Source: Rhabditoides inermis (taxonomy: Eukaryota > Nematoda > Chromadorea > Rhabditida > Rhabditidae). From it: a stretch of 64,000 nucleotides of DNA. The position numbers were made by a program, and so were the translations under genes. Shown piece by piece: positions 1 through 12,695 of this stretch. The notes under the pieces were generated by a model that saw nothing but the letters and a program-made list of their open reading frames with translations, searched no databases and was not told the DNA's origin. Where the stretch lies: NCBI GenBank assembly GCA_963966185.1, contig CAWZYM010000293.1:955001-1019000 (forward strand). Reading direction: 5' to 3'. Numbering within the stretch: the first letter of the stretch is position 1; the number at the start of each line of letters is the position of its first letter.

Positions 1-784
1 TTATACGTGTTGTTTGTTTTGTATTAAGTGTAGGTCATTGTTATGTTTTGTCACTTGTTGTGTTTGTTGTCATTTGAACCAGGGATAATATGTTTCACTG
101 AGTGATTGCTGATAGATATTTGAAGTGAAGGTTTTGATAGAATATGTAGTGAAACGGTAGGACGGAAGGTATATGTTCCTATGTGATGAAAGAACAGCAC
201 ATATTTCTCACACACGAAAAGACAGTATGTTTTCGCTCGTAGACGACACACTTTCTGCAACTATGATCTTTGGAGTTGCAGACGGTTTCGGACAATGCGG
301 AAGACCTATGAACCACATGATTCATTGAAGCGAGAGGACGTGACAATCATGTTTGTAGAGGGTACTGTAGGTAGTAATCAGTAATGTTGTGTTATTAGTC
401 ATCAGTTAGTCCGTTTAGCTTGTCTTGTTCGTCATTCGTTGTTTTAAAATCTGGAATGAAGTTACAACTTCCATGCAAAACAGAAAACAAACTGTTGAAA
501 TTCAGTACAACTATCATTTGAAAGAATCATGAGTGATTTTGAAGTGTTACGAAGTTACGATGAGAAATTTGTTCTTTTACCTTTTCGCGGTTTACTTGAA
601 ATGCTATAGATATGATGTATCTTGTCTCATTATGGAAAGGTCTCATTATGAAAAGGTTCTTCTAAAAAAAACAGCATGAAAACTAGATTGAATCATATCA
701 GTGAACACTTGATGAAGTGACGGTTTAGAACGGAGTTGGTTGTTGTCATTTTTTCTTCTGAACTTCTGAACTTTTTCTTCTGCG
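1..784. other. AT-rich spacer, no gene recognised
   Basis: Only short reading frames without recognisable protein character occur on either strand. No RNA gene, tandem repeat or transposon end was seen. The stretch presumably contains the 5' flank of the srx-like receptor that starts at 785 and the flank of a gene beyond the left edge. Confidence 0.5.
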
Positions 785-2224
785 ATGCAAGAAAACATTG
801 TCGCTGGAGCGCTAGTGTTCACGGTAACTTTGGCCATTTTTATTTATTTTTTAAACTGCTCTTCAGGTCTCTTTCGTTGGTCTAACAATCAACATCCTTC
901 TATTGATTCTGATACGGTTCGCTAAAACTTTGAAGAATTCGTTTGGAATTATCACTACTAGCCAGGTAAATGTAAAATAGAAATCATTACACAACATTTT
1001 TTGATATTCGCCAACACAATTTTTCTTGCTGGATTCACGTTCTACTTTTCTCCGACTGTAATTTTGTGAGTTTGAATTTGGAAAAAAGTATAGTAAATAA
1101 TAAATTCGTGTTGTAGGGACTTCGATTCTTCAAAAGCTCTACCATATTCGGGGTATGCCGGCTCAATCACACTCATGTGAGATATTTTACACACACAAAC
1201 ACAACATTGTTTTTTTTACTCGACGTGGTTGCCAATTTCTCCGCCAGATGAAACGCGCATTGATTTTTGGGCCAAATAGCTAAACTCAAGACATTTCCTT
1301 TCTTCTCTTGGGGAGGGAATGAAAGTACAAGTAACATTATTAAGTTCGACGTAAGAGTTCATGTTGTGAAATGCGAGAAAAGCGCATGGGTTTCATTTAG
1401 CGAAATAGATATGGATGTTTGGCAGCTAAATTTAAAAAAATGTTTGTTTGAAAAAAATGTATTACAAACAACTTTTTTTCGAAGAAAAGAAATTCATTCA
1501 GGTGCTATGACGTCGTCTTGTATTCACACTTTTCAATTTCAATCAACCGCTTTCTCGCAGTGTTCACTCCGATGTTTTACATGAAGGTGGGCACATCTCT
1601 CTTCTCGTATACCTACCGTACCCGTTCAGTACTTCACACAGCGCTGCGCCAAGTGCATGTGCATCATCGCGTGGACAGCCGCATTCGTGGGCGGAGGATA
1701 CTTCTATTTGTACAGTGAGTTGGTTGTAGAGACCTTAGACCTGGTTCAGCGCGTAGTTGATAATAATAAGTTTATTACCGTGTACATTTGGAGAAACAAA
1801 TCAATACAGCAAAATGAGCAATGGCATACGGTATGAGAAAAAAAAAGTGTAAAACGATACAGAAAGCATCGAATGTTGACTACAGTCTACGAATCTTCGA
1901 AACTGGCAACAAATGGGGATTACTTTCTAGGAAGGATTTTACAGTTTCATGTTTTGCAGACATTACTATGGAAGGGGGGAGTGAGTTCCAAAGCCTATAA
2001 ATCCTGTTAAAAAATGCACTGCTCTTAGTTGGCTATCACTCGTAGAGCTTTCGATTTTCCCAACTCGAATGTTAGTCGACTTCGGCCGTTTTAGTGTTTA
2101 GACCATAGCTCGTTTCAGCGCAGTGCTACCTGTCCTACTCCGATCTCTTTTACTCCTACCTGTTCCTATCCGAAGAGGAAATATGCCAGCATATTGCCCA
2201 TGACTACAACTTGTGCAAGTGAGA

Positions 2225-2264
<40 letters not shown>

Positions 2265-3001
2265 AATTTTATACTTGTTTGTAACTTGTTGTTGTGTAAC
2301 TAGTACAAAATTCGAGTGTGATCAGTCAGATCAGTTTTTTTCATTGTTCGCGTCTCTTTCAAATCACCCTCTCCAGAGCGCTGTCTTTCCTGGCTGCCAT
2401 CGCCTGCCTGGATGCGAGCACGTTCACAAAGGTCTACGTGCTCAACCGGCTGGTGAGAGACGTGTTCGATTCCTTTTCCAAGCACCGACGCTTGTTACAG
2501 TGTTCTCGTTTCCAGTTCTCGTTCTCCCAATTCCCAATATTTCACACTTTTGTGCAAGAGTGTGTAAGTAGCTGTTTAGTGTTTATCTTTCATATAACGA
2601 ATATTTTCGAGAAACCATCGGCCTGACAATGAGTACAGTCATTCTGAGAAGGATTAATGTCACGTACTAGTGTTTTTTTGAATACCTGGTACTACTGTGG
2701 CTCCCCAGAGATAGGAGATAGGAATAGGAGATAGGAAAATGATTTTCGCGAAACACACGGTATCTGTATCTCTCGATGTGAAGCATTAGAGCATGAGAAA
2801 AACGAACTAGGTTTTGCTGCGATGTTGCTGACCATCGTGCAATTTGTTCAGCCGATCATTAGTTTGATTACTAACGCTAACATCTAACACATTTGTATCG
2901 ATAAATTTAGCGCACACAGACAAACCCGGCCAGAGCGAGTAACCTGGGCAACATGGGAGATTCGACCCGACGACAGGAGATCAACTTTGTGAAACAGGTA
3001 T

Positions 3002-3052
<51 letters not shown>

Positions 3053-3737
3053 ACATCTTATCCACAGAGAGGGACAAGCAAGTGACAATCGTACAAACCA
3101 AACGTCTTCAGACGCTGGTTCAAGCTCTGCTGTTCTTCGGCGAGATCTTCTTATACTTCCTCGTGTCGATAAAGATGGAGGCGAGGCTGGCCAAGTTCGC
3201 CTGCACCACACTCGCCTGGTGCGGCCTGGCCGGGGTCGACGGGTGAGCATGTCGTCAACATTGATCACTCGTATTATAGTAATATTATAGTAATTTGTGT
3301 TGTAGCCTTCTCTGTGCTGTAGCCATCACTTATTCTTTATGTGAAGAGGATATCAAAAAAAAGTTGATCACTCACTTTACAACTTTAATTGTTAGATCGT
3401 TAGATGTGGGTCACGAAAGTTGTCATGAAAACAACTTTTTTTTAATTTTTAATTTTCTCCATCTTGCATGCTCACAATTAGTAGTAGTAAAACCATCAAG
3501 TGACTGCCAACCATGCCCTCTTTCAGCATCGTCACCTTCTACTACAACAAGGAGCTGCGGCACATCATTCAAGCAAAGATGCAGTGGGCATCGGCCACAA
3601 TCAGCCATCACTCGGGGATAGAGGCAGTGGAGATGGGGGGAAGGACAAACAAGCACACGTCTTCCAGCAATACTCGCACTGCCACTGTATATGCGGCAGA
3701 AGAGCGCGGCACGCACACGCAACATTCCCGCATTTGA
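785..3737 (+). CDS. srx-like 7TM chemoreceptor, 11 exons, one damaged acceptor
   Basis: Proposed exons: 785-823, 867-965, 1004-1065, 1117-1176, 1502-1586, 1630-1714, 2119-2218, 2377-2452, 2911-2997, 3112-3242, 3527-3737. Phases agree throughout and give about 344 residues. Family hallmarks of nematode serpentine receptor class X are visible: TM1 ending in KNSFGIITTSQ, then ANTIF; the TM3 signature SHFSISINRFLAVFTPMFY; the TM4 segment IIAWTAAFVGGGYFYLY; the third intracellular loop RRQEINFVKQ; and a C-terminal YYNKELR motif. These receptors sit in chemosensory neuron cilia and detect external or pheromone-like cues, but the ligand cannot be inferred. The odd point is exon 3. The only plausible boundary, at 1003/1004, follows TTTTTTTG rather than an AG, so the gene may be a recent pseudogene, use a non-AG acceptor, or contain a sequencing error. 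The start at 785 gives a short extracellular N-terminus, normal for the family. Confidence 0.8.
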
Positions 3738-3843
3738 CTACCCTCTATATCGAACATTGAAATGAACTTCTCTGTGGAATGTCTTTAGTGCAGTCTTTTC
3801 TCGACAAAAACACCAATAATATTGTTTTCAAATTCCATGCATG

Positions 3844-3849
3844 AATAAA
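3844..3849 (+). terminator. poly(A) signal of srx-like gene
   Basis: A canonical AATAAA lies 107 bases after the receptor stop codon, a normal nematode 3' UTR length. Confidence 0.6.
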
Positions 3850-4160
3850 ACTGTTTGTCCATTTGTGCCAACCAAAACAGACAACTGAATAACGATATTT
3901 TTATGTTCTTTTCCACAACATGTTCTCAATCACATGTAACAATATTCTACATCGTCTCTCAGTCAACCAATCACCACGCCATTAATATCAAACAAAAGAC
4001 GATCAAAAATCAAAGACAAACAGAGGACGAGAACTATAAAAAGACAATAGATCAATCAATAAGTCCACTCAACAATAAATAGCTTAGTCAAGAGGTTCAA
4101 TGAGTATGGGGGAAGTCCCTCACTTGGTTGTAGGATGCAGTTCCATCCACCGTACCCCCT

Positions 4161-7100
4161 CTACGAACGGGATCGGCGCCTCCTCTCCCTCCGATCGTTG
4201 GAGACAGAGCGACGGCGACGGCGATCGGGGCTGGGCGAGCGGCGCTTCTCGCGGCGGTGGTCCGGCGAAGGAGACCTGCAATCGACACAGTACACTTCTG
4301 TCCCTCTCCCCCTCCCTCCATACCTCCTCCGCCTGTCCTTGCTAGGCGAGGGCGAGCGACGGCGCCTCTCCGGCGACTCGGGCTCCTTCTTGATCTCCCT
4401 CTCCCGCTCCTTCTCCTTCCTCTCACTGCTGCGGCTGCGGCGACGACGCTCGCGGGACGGCGATCTACAACCAATGCAATCAACCCATAGAAACAATGCC
4501 AAAACATTTGTAATTGTTGTAAATATGTTTCGCCACTTCAATGACAACAATTCACCAAAGTATCAACAATCCTTTGATGATCGTTGATCACAGACCTAAT
4601 ACTGACTACACATGACAACGAGGCACGCACCGATTCCTGCGGCGATTCTCCTTGTCGTCCTTGTCGCGGTCGCGCCTGTCGTCCCTGTCCCTGTCTCTCC
4701 TGTCGCGCCCGCCCCTCTCCTCCTCCCGCTCCTCGCTCCTCCGCTTCACGGGAACCCGCCTGTCCTTCTCCTTCTCCTCGTCCCTCTCCCGATCTCCACG
4801 GCCCTTGCGCACCGGCGAAGCCTCCCTGTCGCTCTCCTCCTCCCGTTTCACCTACAATCTCTAATTGAACCACGCCCACACCAATCCCATTCAGCTACCC
4901 CGCCATCCACACTACCCACCTCTGCCTCGGCCCGCTTCTTGCTTTTCTTGTCCTTCTTCTTGCGCTCCTTCTTCTCCGCCTTCTTCTTGGCGGCCGCCTT
5001 CTTCTTCTTGCGCTTCTTGCGATCGTCATCCGACGAGTCCGACGAGTCTGAACAAAACAAAAATAAGATTTCGTCACATTTCTTCAATGCATGGAACACA
5101 TAGATACTAACTAGATACAGTGTACTGTAATGACATCCCTCATTCCCTCCTCACCGCTGCTGCTGCTGCTGTCGCTCGAGTCGGAGTCGCTGTCAGAGTC
5201 GGACGACGAGGAGGAGGAGGAACTCGACGAGTCGCTGTCCACGTCCAGAACGTTCTTCTTCTGTTGCGCACCCTTGGCGAGCCACTCGCGCAGATCCACA
5301 CTACAAACAAACAATCAATACACAATCATTCACAGAACACCACTCACGTGAGTCCTCCGAGTCCGATGAGCGTAAAGAAGTTGATGGCGAATCGCGAGTT
5401 TTGCGGGTTGTCGCGCGGGAAGATGCCCGCAAACGCAGACTGCATCGTCCTGAACACCACACAATCACAAAACAGAAATAACAAATGCAAATAATCAACA
5501 CACGGTGTGTCTACCCTATAAAAATAAAATAAAACTGCGACTCACGGATCTACGACTCTCTCGTATAGCTTGGCGAGTCCCATGCTCTCGGCCAGCTCCT
5601 GGAAGATGTACTTGATGTAGATGCGGCCGGACGACGTCGTGTCCTCCTCGGTCAGCTTGATCTCGGACAGCACCTGAATGCAATCAGTTAGTCAATCGAT
5701 ACCACCCCACTCCCGCACTCACATTCCATGAGATGGCGTCGGAGAAAAGTAGATGGGAGATGAGGCGGGCCATGTTGCGCAGCTTGGTGATCTCGAAGCG
5801 GTGGATCGTGTTGTACGTGTCTCGGGCCACCTGCAAATACAAAAATGCAATCAGTTACTCAACAGATAACCAAACAACACGCACCTGCTCGAACGTCTGC
5901 TGGAACTCTAGCTTGAGGCGGCAGAACCGCTCGCACAGCAGGCCGTAGAAGCGCTCGTAGGTGCGCGCCTGCGAGTTGCAGTCCACCAGCATGTGACACA
6001 GCTCCGTCTGCAAAAATCACATACAAAAACGCAGATGAGTGACATCTTTAAAAAAAACGCGTTCTCAGCCGCACCCACCTCGTACTCCTTCTTGACCTTC
6101 ATGCGCAGCAGCTTGTGCGCCGCCTCCTGGTAGTCGAGTGACGACTGGATCGTTAGGTACACCTCGCGGCGGAACGCCACCAGACCCTGCTCCGTGTTGT
6201 CGATGATCTCCGTCGTAGGCTTCGACGGCGCCGCTGAAAAAAACCATCAAACATATAGTCCACAAAATGCACGTTTCACGACCACCAGGTATTGCGGCAT
6301 GAGCGACAACAGCAATCCATCTTAACATCCCACCATACCACACACTCCCCATCAGTCTCTCTACCCACCTGCACCCTCTCCTCCCTCCTCATCGTCCTCA
6401 TCCTCATCGTCTCCTCCAGCCCCCTCCTCGTCATCGTCACTGTCGTCCGCGTCTCCAATAATCTCCGCGCGAATCTCATCGTACATTGCCTCGTTCTTCT
6501 CGAACTCCGCGTCCAGCTTGAACACGTCTGCAATACAGTTATTTAAATGGATAGAACCAGAATAAAATGCCATTGCAGATAAAAACCACAGAATCAGATA
6601 ATGCAATACATGAAACGTACATCCAACAACTCATCAATCACGTGTTTAAAAGAAAGTAAAGAGAAAAATTGGATCAAACTGTTCAGACTTCTATCAAAAA
6701 CTGCCCCCTCCTCATCCATTCACTTACTAAGCGCGTTCTCGGGGTCGATGGCGTCCTCGAGTGTGATCGTGTGCGTGATCTGGTCGTCCTCGTCAATCAG
6801 GTCCAGGTCGTCGATCACAGCCGGGTGCGCCTAGACACACCACTCATTCACACCTCCATTTGCTTATTCTCTCCAGTGAAACGTCATTCCACACCAGCAC
6901 CACTCACCGCAAACTTGTCCTTCCTGATGTGGAAGGCGACCTCGATCATGTAGCGCACACGCTTGTCCAGCTCCGCGTCCTGCAGAATCGACCGCAGACG
7001 GTCAAACACCGATGCCAGCGCACGAGGAGCCACCTACAACACAAGGGTCGAATCCGAGTCCGTGAACAATATTCCATGCTTGAGGAAGTTTGGCTATGGA

Positions 7101-8685
7101 TTCCGGATAACTGATTTGATGTACAATGTGGAGCACACTCACCTCCTGCAGCTTGCTGCCACACTCCTTGAGGAAGGCGATCGCCACCTCGACAGAGTCG
7201 TCAGTCGGGGTCTCCAGCATCAGCAGCATAATCTCCAGCGCCAGCAACTCGTGCGCCTACAACTGGTAGGTTATACAATGTTTAAAGTTTAAACCAAATA
7301 ATAACAAAAACACTCACGACTTGCTGGTTGATGAGGTGGGCGATGAACTTGGACACAGTGACGGTGGTGTTCTTGTCCGAGCGGCGGAAGCTGCGCTTGA
7401 ACTGCACAATCAGACGACGCAGGATCAGCTCGCCAATGTGCGGGAACTGCAAGTGAGTACATGAGTATTTGACTAGTGAACATAAAAACAACGCACCTTC
7501 GAGTTAATGACCGAGACGAGGGCGGCGTAGACGTGCGAGAAGAGAGGAGAGAAGGCCTGCGCCTGGATGATCGAGCGAGAAAGGAGACCCCTGAAATTAT
7601 GAAGGGTGAGTGTGAACAGTACTAAAACAACAGTTAGTATGTTTCTTGTTCCGACGAAACCAGTACATAAAATAAGGAAGTAATCACGTATGCTGATCGA
7701 TGGAATAAAATAACAAAAAGTAATTCACAAGCAATGTGACTCACTTTCCGCGAATCACGTTCTCCTGCAGCAGCTCGCGCACCACGCCGACCAGGTTGCC
7801 AGTGTTCACCTTGTTGACCAGTCCGTGGATCTTCTTCTTCAGACGCTCCCAGTTCATGCGCTGGTACTGCTCAGAGTTCTGTAACAGTACGAATAAGTCA
7901 GGTGAAAGGATGTGTGTGCTTGTAGGATGTGAATGTATTTTCGTTATTAAATATCACAATACAACACGTGCCTTGTCCTGGATGGCCTGCTGCATCATCT
8001 TCAGCTTGGCGGGCGGGATATAAGCGCCGCCGGCACGAGTGCGCAGCAGATCCATCGGCTCCTTCTTCGGCTCCTCCACCTTCTTGGCTGCCGGCGACTT
8101 CTCCTTCCTAGCTGGCGAATCGCGACGGCTGCGCTTCGGACTGCGCGAGTCGGAACGACGACGCCTACACAAATCGATATAAATAAAATTATTCTACAAT
8201 ATGTGAATAAAACTGTTACATACAATAAATGAATGTATAGTACACGCATACCTGTCGTCGCGGTCGCGGCTGCGAGAGCGCCGCCTGTCGCGACGCTCAC
8301 GGTCTCGGCTGCGGCTCCGACGACGCTCATCCCGGCGGGGACTGCGAGAGTCGCGGCGGCGGCGCGGACTCGGCGAACGCCTCCTGCAAATTGTGACATT
8401 TACAAAAAAAGTGATAAGAACCCACCGCCTCTCCGGAGATTTGGACTTGGAGTCGCGACGGACACGAGCCTCGGGAGTAGGCGACTTGCTCTGCAGGGTA
8501 ATTTTGCAACCTGATTACGATTTGATTGAACGTACCGGAGCGCGTATCGGGCTCCTGCCTTTCTTGGCGGGCGGACTGCCGGTCGGGGAAGGCGACTTTC
8601 TGGGAGAGGACGACTTCCTCGGGGACGCCTCTCTGCGAGCGGGCGAGCGACTGCCCCGCTCCGAGCCAGAATCAGACGACGGCAT
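4161..8685 (-). CDS. let-858: Pre-mRNA splicing factor CWC22 / nucampholin (LET-858)
   Basis: Exons, 5' to 3': 8536-8685, 8426-8490, 8252-8383, 7972-8164, 7745-7878, 7497-7590, 7318-7446, 7143-7256, 6908-7033, 6728-6830, 6369-6527, 6079-6233, 5885-6007, 5723-5830, 5546-5673, 5348-5449, 5155-5300, 4920-5047, 4631-4851, 4324-4464, 4161-4275. All phases join, giving 921 residues. An Arg-Ser-rich N-terminus (about 1-150) leads to the MIF4G domain (about 175-410, with [18 protein letters not shown] and [17 protein letters not shown]), an acidic linker, and the MA3 domain (about 470-600). Next comes the characteristic [20 protein letters not shown], then a Ser/Asp and RS/KE-rich tail. CWC22 binds eIF4A3 and delivers the exon-junction complex core to the spliceosome. 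The intron at 7879-7971 has none of its acceptor affected but its intron 4 partner, ending at 7971, uses a GC donor. C. elegans let-858 is essential and broadly expressed. Confidence 0.96.
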
Positions 8686-9162
8686 TACGCACAAGTAGAG
8701 GAAACTAGTTCCTGAACAATAAAATGATGTTATAAACGGATATTAAAAACATAAATACATAAGAAAACATCACAAAGGGGGAAAGAAGTTCGACGAAAAC
8801 AACGACGAGAAAGGTCGATTTAAAACGTCAAGGATCGCTCCCTGCATTAATCATATGTACATACATAGATAGTTGAACATCAATACAACACTAAGAAAAA
8901 CAACAATCAACAACAACATGTGAAAAAGGAAACGTAAACACAAACAAAACGCCCGCCAACGCCGCGCCGTTTCGCACATATTTAAATGTTTCTGCGTTTA
9001 GTGGATATACGTCCGTAGTAGCCGTAGTAGGAAATTCGTAAATTTGCATAATTTTGGGACAAGACACTCGTTTTGAACTCATTTTCCGTAACAAAATTCA
9101 CGAATTCACTTCCCAAAACAATACCCGGTCATTCGTTCACCATTTCCCACGAGAGTGGTGTG
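8686..9162. other. Divergent promoter region of let-858 and the B-box gene
   Basis: About 480 bases separate the two divergent start codons. No ORF or RNA gene is seen. The layout suggests a shared bidirectional promoter, but no TATA box or other element stands out. Confidence 0.5.
8712..8724 (-). promoter_or_regulatory. Probable SL trans-splice acceptor upstream of let-858
   Basis: Read on the minus strand, TTTTATTGTTCAG ends 26 bases before the ATG with no upstream exon evident. An unpaired 3' splice site just 5' of a nematode start codon is the usual mark of spliced-leader addition. Confidence 0.5.
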
Positions 9163-10205
9163 ATGGAGGCCGAGGATCCTCTCAACACTCGGCCAAAGTT
9201 GGTGAGTGGCACGTAGCACCCCACCGCATTTTCTGCATTTTGCACGATTACTTCTGTCTCAGCACGCACGATGTGAGGGTTGTTTCTCGGTGGATTCTAC
9301 TGCGGTGGTGGAGGTGCTGTGCGATGACTGCGGATTCACACTGTGCAGTCCATGTGCCGACAGGGAACACGCAACACACTGGTGGGGAAGGGAGTGAGAG
9401 GGGGAAGAAAATGAGAGAGTTCGAGAAGGGTAAGAAAGAGTTGAGGGAGAGAGATGAAGATATAGGGGAGTGATGCATGGTAGAGATAGATAACCTTCTT
9501 TCTAGCACCCGTCCACTCGCCAAAGTGATCCTACAGCAGTCGGCAGATGCGTCCGCCGCAGCAGCCGACCTCCAGGCTACCATGCACGCGGTACGTATCG
9601 ATTGGATATCGATTGATATCGATTGGATATCGATTGGATATCGATCAGCTCGCGTCCGCGACATCGGACGCCGCCGCCATCCACAAGTGTCTCCTCCGAG
9701 AGATCCGCCGCATTGACACGCGCATACAGGTATACGGTACTTTCGTATTAGGCACTGTTTTGCCTCATACTCTGGTACTAGAAACACTGTATACGATGTT
9801 CGGGTACATACTTTGGCACTAGGCACTTTGTAACGGTACTTTGGAACTAAATTTGGTGCAATGCATACCGTAGCCGTATTCTACCCTACCGTATTCCAGA
9901 CCTACCTCGACATGGCATCCTCAATCAAGACCACCGCCACACGTGCCGAGGCGGTGCTACGCGGCAACAAGACCATCACCGGATCCAATGTACTCTACCT
10001 ACCGTATACCAGTTTTAATTTACCGTACTCCCAGATGTCGCAGTACCGCAAGGACATAACGGAGACGCGCGTGCTGGCGCGCGATGCGAGCGAGATTGCC
10101 GAGACGATCCGGGAGCACTTTGATCAGGGTGAGGAGAGGGAGGGAGGGAGGGAGGGAGAGAGAAGGGGGGGAGAGAGATAGAGAGGGAGAAAGAGAGAGG
10201 GAGAA

Positions 10206-10258
<53 letters not shown>

Positions 10259-10740
10259 AAGAGAAAGAGAGAGGTGCTTCAGCCCTGTCTGCGTGCTCCC
10301 ACCTCCATCGCTGTTTTGTGGACGAATTCCACTCGCGGTCGGAGTGGATACTGCGCAGCGAGACAGTCAATGAGGAAGGGGATGTGGACAAGACCAGCAC
10401 AGAGACCGTGGGCGATCTCTCTCTCTCTCTCCTCTCTCTCCCTCTCCTCTCTCTTTCTCTCTCTCCTCTCTTTCTCGCTATTTCTCCCCCTCTGTCTCTT
10501 CCTCTCTCTCTTTCTTCCTGCTTCTTCTCCCTCTCTCTCTCTCTCTCGCTTTCCCAGTTTTCTTTACCATTTTTCACACATCCTGCATTCTTCCGGATTA
10601 TGTCTCATATACAGGACACTGCCGATTCGCGGGTGGAGGACAATCTATGGGAGATGTTCCTCGACGCTACTATAGACGATTCGGAGGAGGAAGGAGAGAA
10701 GGAGCAGGAGGAGAAGGAGGAGGAGGAGCAGGAAGAATGA
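9163..10740 (+). CDS. B-box zinc finger / coiled-coil protein (TRIM-like), 8 exons
   Basis: Exons 9163-9201, 9263-9381, 9506-9590, 9649-9729, 9900-9989, 10035-10128, 10283-10407 and 10615-10740 join in phase to give 252 residues. Exon 2 encodes a B-box-like zinc site: C-x2-C, a spacer, C-x2-C, then LCSPC and EHATH, close to CEGCFSVDS and LCDDCGFTLCSPC. The rest is predicted helical, with heptad-like, Ala/Ile/Leu-rich segments (exons 3-7) resembling the coiled coil that follows B-boxes in TRIM proteins. The C-terminus is very acidic (Glu-rich, about 25 residues). There is no RING and no C-terminal NHL, SPRY or filamin domain, so ubiquitin-ligase activity is not supported. A scaffold or oligomerising role is a guess. 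The gene is unrecognised beyond this domain level. It is divergently arranged with let-858, which may give it constitutive expression. Confidence 0.75.
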
Positions 10741-12128
10741 GGAAGAGCCGGCACACCACCACTTACACTTACAAGACTTTACAAACGTTCAAATGAAACA
10801 TACATTACTCTTGTTAATAAATGTTAATGACATGATGTACGTCCCACGTTTTTTCCTCTTTTTCCATTTCCTATTGTCAACGTGAAACGTACCCTCACGA
10901 GTATAATTGGTTATATAAATGTATTAGCTTGTCTATCGGTTGTCGTCTCTCAGGTCATCAATCCGTTCTCTCGTCTCCTTCCCTGATTCCGTCCCCTTTG
11001 ACCTCTGCGGCGTGGCAGATGCCCTGAGGCGGCCGCCCTCAGGGTGTTTCCCTCCTGTTGCGTCGCCACATTATGCATGTAAATCGTCCCGCACTCATCA
11101 CCCTCTCCCTCTCTCCCCCTCCTCCACTCTCTCCTCCCTCCCGCCATCTGCCCCTCTCCCCACCGCACACTGCCTCGCCGACCGTCTGCCCGGCTGACAG
11201 ACGGCAATTAGAACGTGTTGATGGTTGGTTGTTAGATGTCTTGGCGGCTGGAAGAAAAGAAGAGGAGAGACATCAATTGGATTCAATTCAGAGGCGCGGA
11301 CAATGCGGCAAAGAGATAGAGAGAGAGAGAATGGAGAAGCCCGAGATTGCGTGCACATTTCGCCCGAGCCGTTTCACTATCCTCCGCTTTTCAAAGATCG
11401 ATCCAGAATTTCCAATCAGGAAGTCGGCACAATCCTATGCCAGCCGAGTTGTCAACACTTTCAAATCATGAAGCCGACTGCGCACATGTGGTTCTATTGT
11501 AACGCTGGAACGCGCGACCTTTCCATTCAATCCCTCACACCTGACTTCTAGACAACAAGCAATTTCAAAACCTCAACACAGTACTCCCACTATTCAAAAC
11601 TACAAAAGCACCGTCGCTCCCTGCTGGATACGTTTGTGTACCAGTAAACTAACAAACGAAGTAACCCAACGTACCGTAGGTGCGAGTCCCCGGAAACCGT
11701 CACTTCCGCACCTGTTTCTGTCGGCGCGAGCGGTATGAGATATGGACAGAGGAGGTGCGGAAGCGTGCGGGAGACGCCCCGTGGTGAGGCCACCGGTACA
11801 CACACACCGCTCACGGCAAACAAGTAACCAGTAAGTCATTGTTTACACACACCCAATGGCCATTGCATGTGCTTGACAGGACACGCATTCCTCATTATTT
11901 TGTTTGTCTCAGATTCATGGATACACCCTGTACTACCGGAACATGAAACATACCACTGTTCTCAGGGAGACGTTTAGTCTAATGCCGGGGGAATGCCGAG
12001 CAGCTGCCGTGATTGTATGCATGTGCGTTCCTACGGGGTGATCTAATTGGCTGACCTTGATTGTGGCTCCTTCAATTGATGAGGTGACAGAAGACTCTAC
12101 TAACAACCCCCTCTCTCCAGCGCTTCAT

Positions 12129-12178
<50 letters not shown>

Positions 12179-12578
12179 GAGAGTGATGGGCAATTGTCTC
12201 TGGGAAGTAGTATTTCAAAAACGCAAATTGAATGTGAATTGCTTGACACAAATATCACGTTTTTTTCGTTGTCTTTGAAACGTATGCTAAAATAATTGAA
12301 GATCTAGCGGGAAAGTATCAGAATAGTTTCAACAATAATAATACTACAACGGAAACCAATTCTCGTGACATCCTCTTTCTATCACATACGACACATCCCT
12401 ATTACGTGCATACAGCATACAGTAACCCTCGCCCGGCACCTGACTATTCCCGCTACCGTCACAATCATCTAATCACTTCCCCCGCAACCCAATTTCCCGT
12501 CTTATCACCTATCACACCCACTATCATCCCGCCACCGTACCCTTCCTTCCGCCGGACATTGCTTTTCCCCCGACAAAG
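10741..12578. other. Spacer upstream of ast-1-like gene, with GA microsatellite
   Basis: No convincing exon is seen. Pyrimidine-rich stretches near 11090-11160 and a (GA)n tract at about 12131-12180 produce spurious reading frames. Scattered GC-rich blocks, for example 11690-11820, could be regulatory for the downstream ETS gene, but this is inference. Confidence 0.4.
10816..10821 (+). terminator. poly(A) signal of the B-box gene
   Basis: AATAAA occurs 76 bases after the stop codon. Confidence 0.6.
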
Positions 12579-12638
12579 CCCCGCCCCCGGCGCGCGCTAT
12601 GATTGGCCGGGGAGGTGGGGGGCGGGGCGAGTGATTGG
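12579..12638 (+). promoter_or_regulatory. GC-box and inverted CCAAT promoter block of ast-1-like gene
   Basis: CCCCGCCCCC (12579-12588) and GGGGCGGGG (12619-12627) flank and overlap two GATTGG inverted CCAAT boxes at 12601-12606 and 12633-12638. The start codon follows at 12696. The two CCAAT boxes are 32 bases apart, about three helical turns, an arrangement typical of NF-Y promoters in other animals. Confidence 0.45.
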
Positions 12639-12695
12639 TGGGGGGAAGGGGAAAGGGAAACGGAGCTTCTCATCCGGCAGAATCCGGCGTGCGGA

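Noticed and set aside
4097..5103. Proline- and arginine-rich plus-strand frames up to 163 codons
   Set aside because: They are antisense to the RS-rich C-terminal exons of let-858, whose minus-strand phases and domain content are clear.
10084..10740. 218-codon plus-strand frame through 10084-10740
   Set aside because: It reads through two introns dominated by GA and CT repeats. The spliced B-box model explains the real exons 10035-10128, 10283-10407 and 10615-10740.
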